Source of the DNA: an uncultured Lachnospiraceae bacterium
GTDB taxonomy: Bacteria > Bacillota_A > Clostridia > Lachnospirales > Lachnospiraceae
NCBI GenBank assembly: GCA_900556645.1
Contig: USPJ01000010.1
Coordinates: forward strand, 1-12,688
Length of the DNA: 12,688 nt
Direction of reading: 5' to 3'
Shown: positions 7,211 through 12,645 of the stretch, piece after piece
Layout: every line of letters starts with the position of its first letter
Position numbering within the stretch: position 1 is the first letter of the stretch
Translations under genes and position numbers: made by a program
Notes under the pieces: model-generated
Seen by the model: only the letters and a program-made list of their open reading frames with translations
The model's database searches: none
What the model was told of the DNA's origin: nothing

Positions 7211-7609
7211 TTATACCGTCTGTTTTCCAAACATATGCAAATATTCCTGTGCTTTTTGCAATGAAACATCCAGTTTCTTCTGTAATTTCCCTAAAATATC
7301 CTCTTCGGAAAGTCCTATTTCTATACCTGTTTCAATAATTCCTTCGGCTCTTCCTTCTACTCTTCCTTCTATCCTCCCTTCAGTTCTTCCTATATTTTCC
7401 CTTTCCTCTAACTCATCACTCATTATTTTTCGTAATGCCTCACACATTTTTTCATCCTCCTTGCTGAATACTTCCTGATTTGCTTCTACAATCAGATTCA
7501 TTACTGCTTGATACCGGGGATCTTTTTCGTGTTTCCCATATTCTAGTATCAATTTTTCTGCTGTTTCCCGTTCATTGGAAAAGCATGAATTTTCTGAAAG
7601 GAACAGTTC
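7211..7609 (-). pseudogene. 5'-truncated remnant of an Rpn/COG5464-type nuclease-transposase gene
   Basis: The frame is open from a TGA just above 7609 down to a stop at 7211, but no plausible start with a ribosome binding site is present; the earliest start-like codon is a TTG at 7552. The translation contains ERETAEKLILEYGKHEKDPRY, then MNLIVEANQEVF, MCEALRKIMSDELEE and a G-R-x-E-G repeat (GRTEGRIEGRVEGRAEG). This is the tail form seen at the C-termini of Rpn-family (PD-(D/E)XK, formerly transposase_31) proteins of clostridia, which are about 300 residues long. The nuclease domain is missing. The upstream DNA does not continue the gene in this frame, so the 5' part has been deleted. I am fairly sure of the truncation, less of the exact family. 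Confidence 0.6.
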
Positions 7610-7639
7610 TCAAACTGTTTTATATGTTTTTATTGTTTT

Positions 7640-7670
7640 AGCCGGTGAGGAAACTTGTTCCCCACCGGCT
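7640..7670. terminator. GC-rich hairpin between the Rpn remnant and GNAT gene
   Basis: AGCCGGTG (7640-7647) pairs with CACCGGCT (7663-7670), and inside it GGAA pairs with TTCC around a five-base loop, leaving one A/C mismatch. The minus strand, in which the GNAT gene just to the right ends, has no T-run after the hairpin; the plus strand has a weak one (CCTTTTATT). Position just beyond the GNAT stop still makes a terminator for that gene the simplest reading. Confidence 0.5.
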
Positions 7671-7691
7671 ACTCCTTTTATTCGTTTGTGT

Positions 7692-8318
7692 TTACACTAG
7701 CTGTCCCGGCAGCTTTAATTTTTCCTTTGATGGGAAATCAGCGTCAAACTTCTCCACAGCTTTCTCATCTACAAAATAACCCTCCGGCGTATGATAGACT
7801 CCTGTAATACCGTCTAAGAAACCTTCCTTCAGTTCCTTGAGCAGAAAATACGGGACTTCCTCTTCTCTTGGTTCTGCATAGTAGTGTATTCCTTTTATAC
7901 TGGCAACTACAAAGCCGGACTTTCCATAGAAATCAATGTTGCCTTCCATGCAGAGTGCACCTACACCCATTTTTTTAGCTTTTTCCATAGAATAATCCAA
8001 CAAGGCTTTTCCATAACCTTTTCGTTTATACTCCGGTGCAATGCTGATAGGTCCGAAGGTCATAATCGGAATTTCTCTGCCATCATCGGCCTGAATTTTG
8101 GCACGTACATACATCACATGCCCAATAATTTCGCCATCCTTTTCCATTACAAAATCCAATTCCGGCACAAAATCCTCTCTGTCACGGTAGCAATGCAGTA
8201 CATAGTGTTCCATACATCCCGGACGGTAAACATTCCAGAATGCCTCACGTGTTAAATTTTCCACCTTACGATAGTCATTAGGTGTTTCCAAACGAATCAT
8301 ATAGTCATTTTTTTTCAT
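7692..8318 (-). CDS. GNAT-family N-acetyltransferase, COG3153/YhbS-like
   Basis: The start at 8318 is chosen because AGGAGG sits 7 bases upstream and the family begins near MIRLETPNDYRKV; an in-frame upstream extension to 8348 lacks support. The 208-residue protein shows the GNAT fold: N-terminal strand and helix, then FVMEKDGEIIGHVMYVRAKI, GPISIAPEYKRKGYGKALLDY (about 111-131) holding the acetyl-CoA pyrophosphate-binding R-x-x-G-x-G, then GVGALCMEGNIDFYGKSGFV. The C-terminal 50 residues (YFVDEKAVEKFDADFP) are usual for the YhbS-like group. Acceptor unknown. Transcribed alone; a TTGACA sits 65 bases ahead and a hairpin follows the stop. Confidence 0.88.
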   Translation of the reverse strand: MKKNDYMIRLETPNDYRKVENLTREAFWNVYRPGCMEHYVLHCYRDREDFVPELDFVMEKDGEIIGHVMYVRAKIQADDGREIPIMTFGPISIAPEYKRKGYGKALLDYSMEKAKKMGVGALCMEGNIDFYGKSGFVVASIKGIHYYAEPREEEVPYFLLKELKEGFLDGITGVYHTPEGYFVDEKAVEKFDADFPSKEKLKLPGQLV

Positions 8319-8358
8319 TATTTTTCCTCCTGTCAGACTCACGAACATTCGCAGTTCG

Positions 8359-8387
8359 TATCATGTCGTTCAATTGTTGACTGTCAA
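8359..8387 (-). promoter_or_regulatory. Candidate promoter with palindromic operator ahead of the GNAT gene at 7692-8318
   Basis: On the minus strand a perfect TTGACA (8387-8382) is followed at 17-18 bases by ATGATA/TGATAC, a poor -10. The -35 lies in a palindrome (TTGAC, one base, GTCAA), and a second inverted repeat, ACGAAC and GTTCGT about seven bases apart (8340-8359), covers the likely transcription start. Either could be an operator. The weak -10 keeps confidence modest. Confidence 0.35.
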
Positions 8388-8392
8388 TATTT

Positions 8393-8446
8393 GGGAGGTT
8401 CATGTGAGATTATGCGGCACAAACCTCCCGGTTAGTCCACAATCTC
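8393..8446 (-). ncRNA. Possible structured RNA: interleaved stems able to form an H-type pseudoknot
   Basis: On the minus strand, stem 1 pairs GAGATTGTG (8446-8438) with CATAATCTC (8414-8406), nine pairs including one G-U. Stem 2 pairs GGGAGGTT (8429-8422) with AACCTCCC (8400-8393), eight perfect pairs extendable to twelve with two G-U. The order is 1, 2, 1', 2' with linkers of 8, 7 and 5 bases, so the stems form either a pseudoknot or two exclusive hairpins. The G-U becomes A-C on the plus strand, favouring minus-strand RNA. It lies between two GNAT genes; no U-run follows. It matches no riboswitch I can name. Could also be a DNA-level palindrome set. Confidence 0.35.
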
Positions 8447-8527
8447 CAAAGTGTTATTTTTTCTCAAACAGCGTCTCCTTAAAATAAATTTTATATCATC
8501 AAGCCTTACGGCTGAATGAACATTGTT

Positions 8528-9049
8528 CTACAACAAATACTGATACAACTTGTACCAATCCAGTCCATACTTTCCATATCCTAAATCAACAGTTCCTATA
8601 TAGTGAAAGCCCATTTTTTCATACAAACGAATGGCAGGCATATTGTTTTCATATACATCCAAACGTATTGCTTTTCGATTCATATGCTCAGCATATTCAA
8701 GCACATACTCCATGATTTCCTTCCCGATTCCCCGGTGCAAAAAATCAGGATGTATTGCAAGGGTGTGAATCACGCAAATATCATCATACTCCAAATCATT
8801 CTGCCAATCCGCTAAATCATAGGCCTCCTCCGGCTTCTGGTTCAGGATTACGGTACCGGCAATCTTCCCTTCTTCTGTGGCCACAAAAAGATTCTGTTCT
8901 GCAACGCCTACCTCTGCATCTTCACGAATTGGATATATCCCTTTCATCCATCCTGGGTAGTTGATATGACTTTCCAAGTAATCATTCAGTTCATCATATA
9001 GTGCCGCCACTTCCTCTATATCCTGCTGTGTTCCTTTTCTTACTTCCAT
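8528..9049 (-). CDS. GNAT-family N-acetyltransferase (173 aa)
   Basis: A complete GNAT domain: MEVRKGTQQDIEEVAALYDEL as first strand and helix; NLFVATEEGKIAGTVILNQKP; CVIHTLAIHPDFLHRGIGKEI (about 92-112) with the R-x-x-G-x-G acetyl-CoA loop; then AIRLDVYENNMPAIRLYEKMGF (132-153), the usual N-x-P-A-x-x-L-Y-x-x-x-G-F closing motif. Length is normal for a single-domain member, and small-molecule or protein N-termini are both possible acceptors (COG0456/COG1247-type). GGAG stands 8 bases before the ATG. The gene is divergent from pnuC across a 180-base region holding overlapping candidate promoters, so the two may influence each other's expression. Confidence 0.88.
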   Translation of the reverse strand: MEVRKGTQQDIEEVAALYDELNDYLESHINYPGWMKGIYPIREDAEVGVAEQNLFVATEEGKIAGTVILNQKPEEAYDLADWQNDLEYDDICVIHTLAIHPDFLHRGIGKEIMEYVLEYAEHMNRKAIRLDVYENNMPAIRLYEKMGFHYIGTVDLGYGKYGLDWYKLYQYLL

Positions 9050-9089
9050 CTGTGTTGCTCCATGTATTTTAAATCATCCTGTTTCTTAA

Positions 9090-9123
9090 TTGCTTTTTTC
9101 CTCTTCTCATGTTACCATATAAA
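9090..9123 (+). promoter_or_regulatory. Candidate promoter for pnuC
   Basis: Two arrangements fit: TTGCTT (9090-9095) with TACCAT (9113-9118) at 17 bases, or a strong -10 TATAAA (9118-9123) with a T-rich -35. Either way transcription would begin near 9125-9131, giving a leader of about 100 bases that contains the terminator-like structure described next. Confidence 0.35.
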
Positions 9124-9136
9124 AAAATAAATACAA
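9109..9136 (-). promoter_or_regulatory. Candidate promoter for the GNAT gene at 8528-9049
   Basis: Minus strand TTGTAT (9136-9131), 16-base spacer, TAACAT (9114-9109). The -10 matches four of six positions. It overlaps the candidate pnuC promoter on the other strand, so the divergent genes may compete for polymerase. Confidence 0.35.
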
Positions 9137-9153
9137 GTACTGCCACCGGGTAG

Positions 9154-9218
9154 GAATGCAAGGAGCATTCGTTTACACACCATTAGGTCTTTGAAGGTGT
9201 GTATGCGGATGCTTTTTT
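9154..9218 (+). promoter_or_regulatory. Attenuator or riboswitch-like leader of pnuC
   Basis: A long hairpin pairs 9164-9181 (AGCATTCG...ACACACC) with 9196-9213 (GGTGTGT...CGGATGCT); about 17 of 18 positions pair, two as G-U, and it is followed at once by six T. This is a strong intrinsic terminator. It ends directly before the AGGAGG binding site (9219-9224) and ATG (9229), so no promoter can lie between: transcription must pass through it. A competing small hairpin, GAATGC (9154-9159) with GCATTC (9165-9170), uses bases of the terminator's left arm, the layout of an antiterminator switch. pnuC genes in other Firmicutes are controlled by NAD-sensing RNAs or by NiaR; I cannot match this leader to a named class. 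Confidence 0.6.
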
Positions 9219-9228
9219 AGGAGGTCTT

Positions 9229-9949
9229 ATGAATAAAAACAAATTAGAAACTTTCACAAATTATTTTTCAAAAGTCGAGATTTTGCTGTGGTGCTGCTCT
9301 GTTATTTTAATCACAGTATCCTTTTGTATTTTTGACAGAGAAAACTATTTAACACTAACAGCTTCTCTCATTGGTGTGACATCACTCATTTTTGCCGCAA
9401 AGGGCAACCCTCTGGGTCAGTTTCTCATGATTATTTTTAGTCTGCTCTATGGTATCATCTCTTTCACATTTTCTTATTATGGAGAAATGATTACTTACCT
9501 TGGCATGACAATGCCCATGGCCGTATTTGCATTAATTTCATGGCTGAGACACCCTTACAACGGAAATAAATCGGAAGTTCAGGTAAATCATATCAGTAAA
9601 AAAGAAACTCTTTTTATGTGGATTCTCACTGTTATCGTCACATTTATTTTTTACTTTATTTTGAAAGCATTCCATACTGCAAATATTCTTCCAAGCACAT
9701 TATCCATTACCACCAGTTTTCTTGCGGTATATCTCACATTTCGGAGAAGTCCGTATTATGCCATTGCTTATGCCTGCAATGATATTGTTCTGATACTCTT
9801 TATGGATTCTGGCGACCATCCATGATATCACATACCTTTCGGTAATCGTTTGCTTTATTACTTTTCTGGTAAATGATATCTATGGCTTTATAAATTGGAG
9901 TCGCATGGCAAAAAAGCAAGCTGGTTTTGAATCTCCTCAAAACTCCTAA
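9229..9949 (+). pseudogene. pnuC: pnuC nicotinamide riboside transporter, with a frameshift near its 3' end
   Basis: PnuC brings nicotinamide riboside (or a related pyridine nucleoside) across the membrane for NAD salvage. The protein starts MNKNKLETFTNYFSKVEILLW at 9229, after AGGAGG, and shows hydrophobic helices with PnuC features such as AAKGNPLGQFLMIIFSLLYGI and YYAIAYACNDIVLIL. At 9796-9802 the frame reads CTC TTT ATG and ends early at a TGA (9823-9825). Shifting by one base (skipping one T of the TTT at 9799-9801) restores the family sequence LWILATIHDITYLSVIVCFIT, then FLVNDIYGFINWSRM, up to a TAA at 9947. So the gene is 240 codons plus one extra base. It may be a true mutation, a sequencing error in a short T-run, or less likely a programmed shift. 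The last 62 bases overlap the convergent GNAT gene. Confidence 0.82.
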
Positions 9950-10436
9950 CCGGCAATGGCTGGTGTGGATGATGGGAAATACACTTTTCCATCCACACCA
10001 TATTATACCACCTGCCGAATTTGTACCCACATTTATGAAACTCTCCCACAAACCGATACCCCAGATGCTGATGATATTGAACGCTGTTCTTTGTCAGATA
10101 TTCATCCTCCACGCTGGGATAAGCGATACAGGCATTGAGATTTATAATATTCTGTAGTGCCAACGCCTTTTCCAATGCTGTATAAAGTTCCTTCCCCAAT
10201 CCTTTTTTTCTGGCATCCTTGGCTATGTAAATAGTCGTCTCCACTGCCCAGTCATATGCACTCCGTCCTTTAAAAGCCCCTGCATATGCATAGCCCACAA
10301 TCTCTCCGTCCTGTTCCGACACCAGATAGGGATATTTGCTGAGCGTTTGGCAAATCCGCCTCCTAAATTCCTCTACGGAAGGCACTTCGTATTCAAGTAA
10401 TTTTTCCGCATCCTGTTCTGTTGCTATTCTAATCAT
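9888..10436 (-). CDS. Phosphinothricin-acetyltransferase-like GNAT (COG1247) with an apparent in-frame deletion
   Basis: The start at 10436 (MIRIATEQDAEKLLE) is chosen for its fit to the family and a GGAG about 7 bases upstream; another ATG at 10451, touching the macro gene's stop, has no site. The 182-residue product matches PAT/MnaT acetyltransferases: SEQDGEIVGYAYAGAFKGRSAYDW, ETTIYIAKDARKKGLGKELY with the acetyl-CoA loop, LNACIAYPSVEDEYLTKNSV, and LGYRFVGEFHKCGYKFGRWY. The family N-terminus normally reads about EKLLE-IYAPYVE-x-TAITFE-YEVPS; here LLE joins directly to YEVPSVEEF, so about 13 residues are missing. The lost piece normally forms the first helix and substrate-side loop, so activity may be altered or gone. 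Last gene of the flavodoxin-macro-GNAT operon; its 3' end overlaps pnuC by 62 bases. The deletion is inferred from recalled relatives. Confidence 0.82.
   Translation of the reverse strand: MIRIATEQDAEKLLEYEVPSVEEFRRRICQTLSKYPYLVSEQDGEIVGYAYAGAFKGRSAYDWAVETTIYIAKDARKKGLGKELYTALEKALALQNIINLNACIAYPSVEDEYLTKNSVQYHQHLGYRFVGEFHKCGYKFGRWYNMVWMEKCISHHPHQPLPVRSFEEIQNQLAFLPCDSNL
9961..10000. repeat. Inverted repeat at the pnuC/GNAT convergent junction
   Basis: TGGTGTGGAT (9961-9970) and ATCCACACCA (9991-10000) are perfect complements, and GGAAA/TTTCC extends the stem inside after a four-base bulge. It lies 12 bases past the restored pnuC stop and inside the GNAT coding sequence (VWMEK and HHPHQ codons). 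It might end plus-strand pnuC transcripts, though only a weak T-rich stretch follows. Confidence 0.4.
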
Positions 10437-10451
10437 ATCTATTGTCTCCAT

Positions 10452-11270
10452 CTAATTCGAGCCGAATATCTTTTGATAGATTTCCTTGTCGCTATCTTTA
10501 AAGACGTTAAAAATAACCCTCTCCATACCATCATTCATTTTCAAAAAATCGGTTACGGTGTTCAAAGCAATTTTTGCTGCTTCGTCATTCGGAAAATGAA
10601 ATTCTCCCGTGGAAATACAGCAGAAAGCAACGGATTTTATTTCATTCTCTATACAACATTTCAAAACATTTTCATAGCAATTCCGAAGCTCCTGACGGAG
10701 TTCTTCATTTAGTTCACCGTACACAATCGGTCCCACCGTATGAATAACATATTTGCAGGGAAGATTGTAAGCTTTTGTCAACGTAGCTGTGCCGGTTGGT
10801 TCCTCATATTGTTCCCCGTAGCGAATCCGCCTCTGATTCATAATATGATTGCATTCAGTTCTAAGCTGTATTCCGGCAGCACTGTGAATCGCATTATCAA
10901 TACACCCGTGACAAGGAACGAAACACCCTAACATCTGTGAGTTGGCAGCATTTACAACGGCATCCACCTTTAACCTTGTTATATCTCCCTGCCAAAGAGA
11001 TATTTTATCTGCATTTGAAAATCGGCTGCCATATTGTTCTTTTACCGTTGGAATCTCCCATAAGGTTACAATTCCTTTTTTCAAAAGTTCTTCTTGCAAA
11101 TAATCATTCTGCAAGTCCAGCAATTGGTCAGAAGCCTCCCTTGGCATACGAACATTCATAAGGCTGCGGATTAGATGTTTTTTGTCTGTTTCTTTCGACG
11201 GAATTGCAATATCTTTATATTGCACAGAATCTTCTATTAATGTCTCCAGTAATTTCTCTGTATATATCAT
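10452..11270 (-). CDS. Zinc-type macro domain protein-ADP-ribose hydrolase
   Basis: The enzyme should remove ADP-ribose from modified proteins. Residues 1-80 are a helical N-terminal extension; the macro domain follows with QGDIT (94-98), VVNAANS (105-111), GTATLTKAYNLP (160-171), HTVGP (177-181) and STGEFHFP (220-227), the ADP-ribose binding loop. The stretch CFVPCHGCIDNAIHSAAG (116-133) carries the Cys/His cluster and the D-N-x-I-H seen in zinc-containing macro domains linked to SirTM lipoylation-dependent ADP-ribosylation operons of staphylococci and streptococci. No SirTM, GcvH-like or lipoate ligase gene lies in this window, so here it is a stand-alone member, though a flavin protein is coupled upstream. 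Its ATG overlaps the flavodoxin stop by four bases, and its stop abuts the PAT-like GNAT. Length of 272 is normal. Confidence 0.9.
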   Translation of the reverse strand: MIYTEKLLETLIEDSVQYKDIAIPSKETDKKHLIRSLMNVRMPREASDQLLDLQNDYLQEELLKKGIVTLWEIPTVKEQYGSRFSNADKISLWQGDITRLKVDAVVNAANSQMLGCFVPCHGCIDNAIHSAAGIQLRTECNHIMNQRRIRYGEQYEEPTGTATLTKAYNLPCKYVIHTVGPIVYGELNEELRQELRNCYENVLKCCIENEIKSVAFCCISTGEFHFPNDEAAKIALNTVTDFLKMNDGMERVIFNVFKDSDKEIYQKIFGSN

Positions 11271-11773
11271 AATATTGCCGCCTCTACTGCTGCAACCAAC
11301 GGTTCTATCTTCGTAATATCAGAGTTATCAAAGGAACCTGCAAATAATTTTTCCATCTCCTGTTCCTGCGGTGTCTTGTTCTCTTTTTTTGCGATGGACT
11401 TGCCCATCTTTTTCAATATCGTTTTCGGAAAGAAACTCATCCGTTCAAAGGCAAGACCACCTTCTAAATAAAAAAGCGGACTTTGCTCTAAATGATTCTG
11501 TGTCTTTAAATTTTCCCGCACCTCTTCGCTGTCATTGGATGCACCTACGGCAAATACCACCAACTGTTTCGGATTCATTTTCTGCATTTTATCCAGTCCC
11601 ATAATCATGCCGCCCATAATCCATCCACCGAAGATAATCATGTCATAATTTCCTATTTCCTGCTTTTTCACACCTTTTAATTCCTTAGCTTCACAGGACA
11701 GTTTCTCTGCAATCCATGTGGCATATTTTTCTGTAAAGCCTGTGGCACTTTGATATACGACTAATCTTTTCAT
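11267..11773 (-). CDS. Flavodoxin-domain protein, HemG-like
   Basis: The 168-residue protein starts MKRLVVYQSATGFTEKYATW: first strand, then the FMN phosphate-binding loop (about residues 8-15). FGGWIMGG (48-55) and VFAVGASND (73-81) are the other loops around the flavin. This is the Flavodoxin_5 (HemG/menaquinone-dependent) type, not a classical electron-carrier flavodoxin with conserved acidic surface patches. The C-terminal third (KMGKSIAKKENKTPQEQEME) is basic and helical, as is common in clostridial copies. It probably acts as a cytoplasmic FMN redox protein; partner unknown. GGAAG lies upstream of the ATG at 11773, and the gene opens a coupled set with the macro domain hydrolase (ATGA overlap) and the PAT-like GNAT. 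Confidence 0.85.
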   Translation of the reverse strand: MKRLVVYQSATGFTEKYATWIAEKLSCEAKELKGVKKQEIGNYDMIIFGGWIMGGMIMGLDKMQKMNPKQLVVFAVGASNDSEEVRENLKTQNHLEQSPLFYLEGGLAFERMSFFPKTILKKMGKSIAKKENKTPQEQEMEKLFAGSFDNSDITKIEPLVAAVEAAIL

Positions 11774-11857
11774 TTTCCGTTCTTCCTTTCTCGTTCCGCT
11801 ATTCGTTTCCTAACTTCTCTTCCATACGGTAATACTGAATTTTCATACCCCTGTCCA

Positions 11858-12307
11858 TTAAAGTTCCAACGCCAGTTCTATTTCATCCTCATCTTCATTT
11901 CCTGTTTCTGCAAAACCAAACTTGCGATACAACTCCATTGCCGTCCGGTTATCTCTGTTACAAGTCAATACAACTTTATTGGATGCTCCGAAGGGTTTTT
12001 TTTTGATATACTCAAGACACTTTTCCATGGCTTTTTGACCATAACCCCTATGCTGATATTTTTCATCGATCATCATATGCCAGATATCATATTCCTCAAG
12101 GTCATAATCATAAATAATCATTACATAGCCAACCATAGTATCTTTAAAATAAATCCCGAAAGGCGTACCTTGATTATAATATACATATGCCTGTGCCAAA
12201 CTCCTGACAGGATTTGAAACAAATTCATCCTGCCCCTGTCCCAGTTTCAAATTAAATGCTTCTAAAAAGTTACTCTCATCAATTTTTTTCAATACAATAT
12301 CGTTCAT
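11858..12307 (-). CDS. GNAT-family acetyltransferase, BltD/spermidine-acetyltransferase-like
   Basis: A 149-residue single-domain GNAT. MNDIVLKKIDESNFLEAFNLK opens the fold; VYYNQGTPFGIYFKDTMVGYVMI is the strand pair; IWHMMIDEKYQHRGYGQKAM (about 75-94) holds the R-x-x-G-x-G acetyl-CoA loop, with I-W-R/H-x-M-I being typical of BltD/PaiA-type polyamine acetyltransferases; NRDNRTAMELYRKFGF (116-131) closes it. Polyamine acetylation is a good guess, not proven. The binding site is unclear (AGGGG about 13 bases ahead of the ATG). A consensus-like promoter TTGACA lies 105 bases upstream, giving a leader of about 75 bases with small inverted repeats. It is 84 bases ahead of the flavodoxin gene and may be cotranscribed with it, as I see no terminator between them. 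Confidence 0.86.
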   Translation of the reverse strand: MNDIVLKKIDESNFLEAFNLKLGQGQDEFVSNPVRSLAQAYVYYNQGTPFGIYFKDTMVGYVMIIYDYDLEEYDIWHMMIDEKYQHRGYGQKAMEKCLEYIKKKPFGASNKVVLTCNRDNRTAMELYRKFGFAETGNEDEDEIELALEL

Positions 12308-12330
12308 AAAATCTAGATTTCCCCTTTACA

Positions 12331-12417
12331 GTATCGGTTTTGATACCAAGTATTATTTTTCTGCGTACTTGATACATCAGTTAGATATAGTATGATAAAA
12401 ATACTAATGGATGTCAA
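12331..12417 (-). promoter_or_regulatory. Promoter and GATAC/CAAGTA repeat leader of the GNAT gene at 11858-12307
   Basis: Minus strand TTGACA (12417-12412), 17-base spacer, CATACT (12394-12389): a perfect -35 and four of six at -10. The leader holds two small inverted repeats: CAAGTA/TACTTG (12347-12371) and GTATC/GATAC around six bases (12331-12346). They may be regulator sites or RNA hairpins. Confidence 0.5.
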
Positions 12418-12426
12418 GAAAGTTGA

Positions 12427-12522
12427 CAGAAACTAAAAAGGAATGTATTGGATGTTTACAATCATATCATGGAAGAAAAAGAGGACGTTACCGCTGTAGT
12501 AAATGATGTTTTGGCTATGTAA
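12427..12522 (+). pseudogene. 3' remnant of a tyrosine integrase
   Basis: After a TGA at 12424 a short plus-strand frame reads NVLDVYNHIMEEKEDVTAVV, then NDVLAM and a TAA (12520-12522). The L-D-V-Y-N-H-I-M-E-E block resembles the C-terminus of phage/ICE tyrosine recombinases, where the catalytic Tyr sits in a (M/L)-x-V-Y-x-H context; Tyr at codon 12457-12459 would be that residue. The rest of the recombinase domain is missing. Its position about 120 bases from the 3' end of tRNA-Lys is where integrases of tRNA-targeting elements usually lie. Family call rests on a short stretch, so confidence is moderate. Confidence 0.45.
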
Positions 12523-12592
12523 TTTTGCGGACACGATGCGGACATTAAAAACCATATACTTTTCATTAAAATTTACAACTTGAAAAATGGTA

Positions 12593-12639
12593 TAAAAATA
12601 GCGAAAGCCCTTGATTTTCCTAGGTTTCCGCTATCTTTT
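12593..12639. terminator. Bidirectional intrinsic terminator next to tRNA-Lys
   Basis: ATAGCGAAAGCC (12598-12609) pairs with GGTTTCCGCTAT (12623-12634), twelve positions with one wobble and one mismatch. The minus strand runs on into five T (12597-12593), ending tRNA transcription; the plus strand runs on into CTTTTTC (12635-12641), ending anything read from the integrase remnant side. Confidence 0.75.
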
Positions 12640-12645
12640 TCTTAC

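Larger units (their letters stand above)
12308..12645. other. 338-base region without an intact gene
   Basis: It holds, from left to right, the leader and promoter of the GNAT gene, the integrase-like remnant, a short direct repeat GCGGACA (twice, four bases apart, about 12527-12544), an AT-rich stretch, and the bidirectional terminator beside tRNA-Lys. I see no other coding signal in it. Confidence 0.6.

Noticed and set aside
9199..9228. A GTG start 30 bases upstream of the chosen pnuC start
   Set aside because: It lies inside the terminator hairpin; AGGAGG directly precedes the ATG at 9229.
11798..11860. A 15-19 codon ORF (MKIQYYRMEEKLGNE) between the GNAT and flavodoxin genes
   Set aside because: No properly spaced ribosome binding site; too short to judge without conservation.
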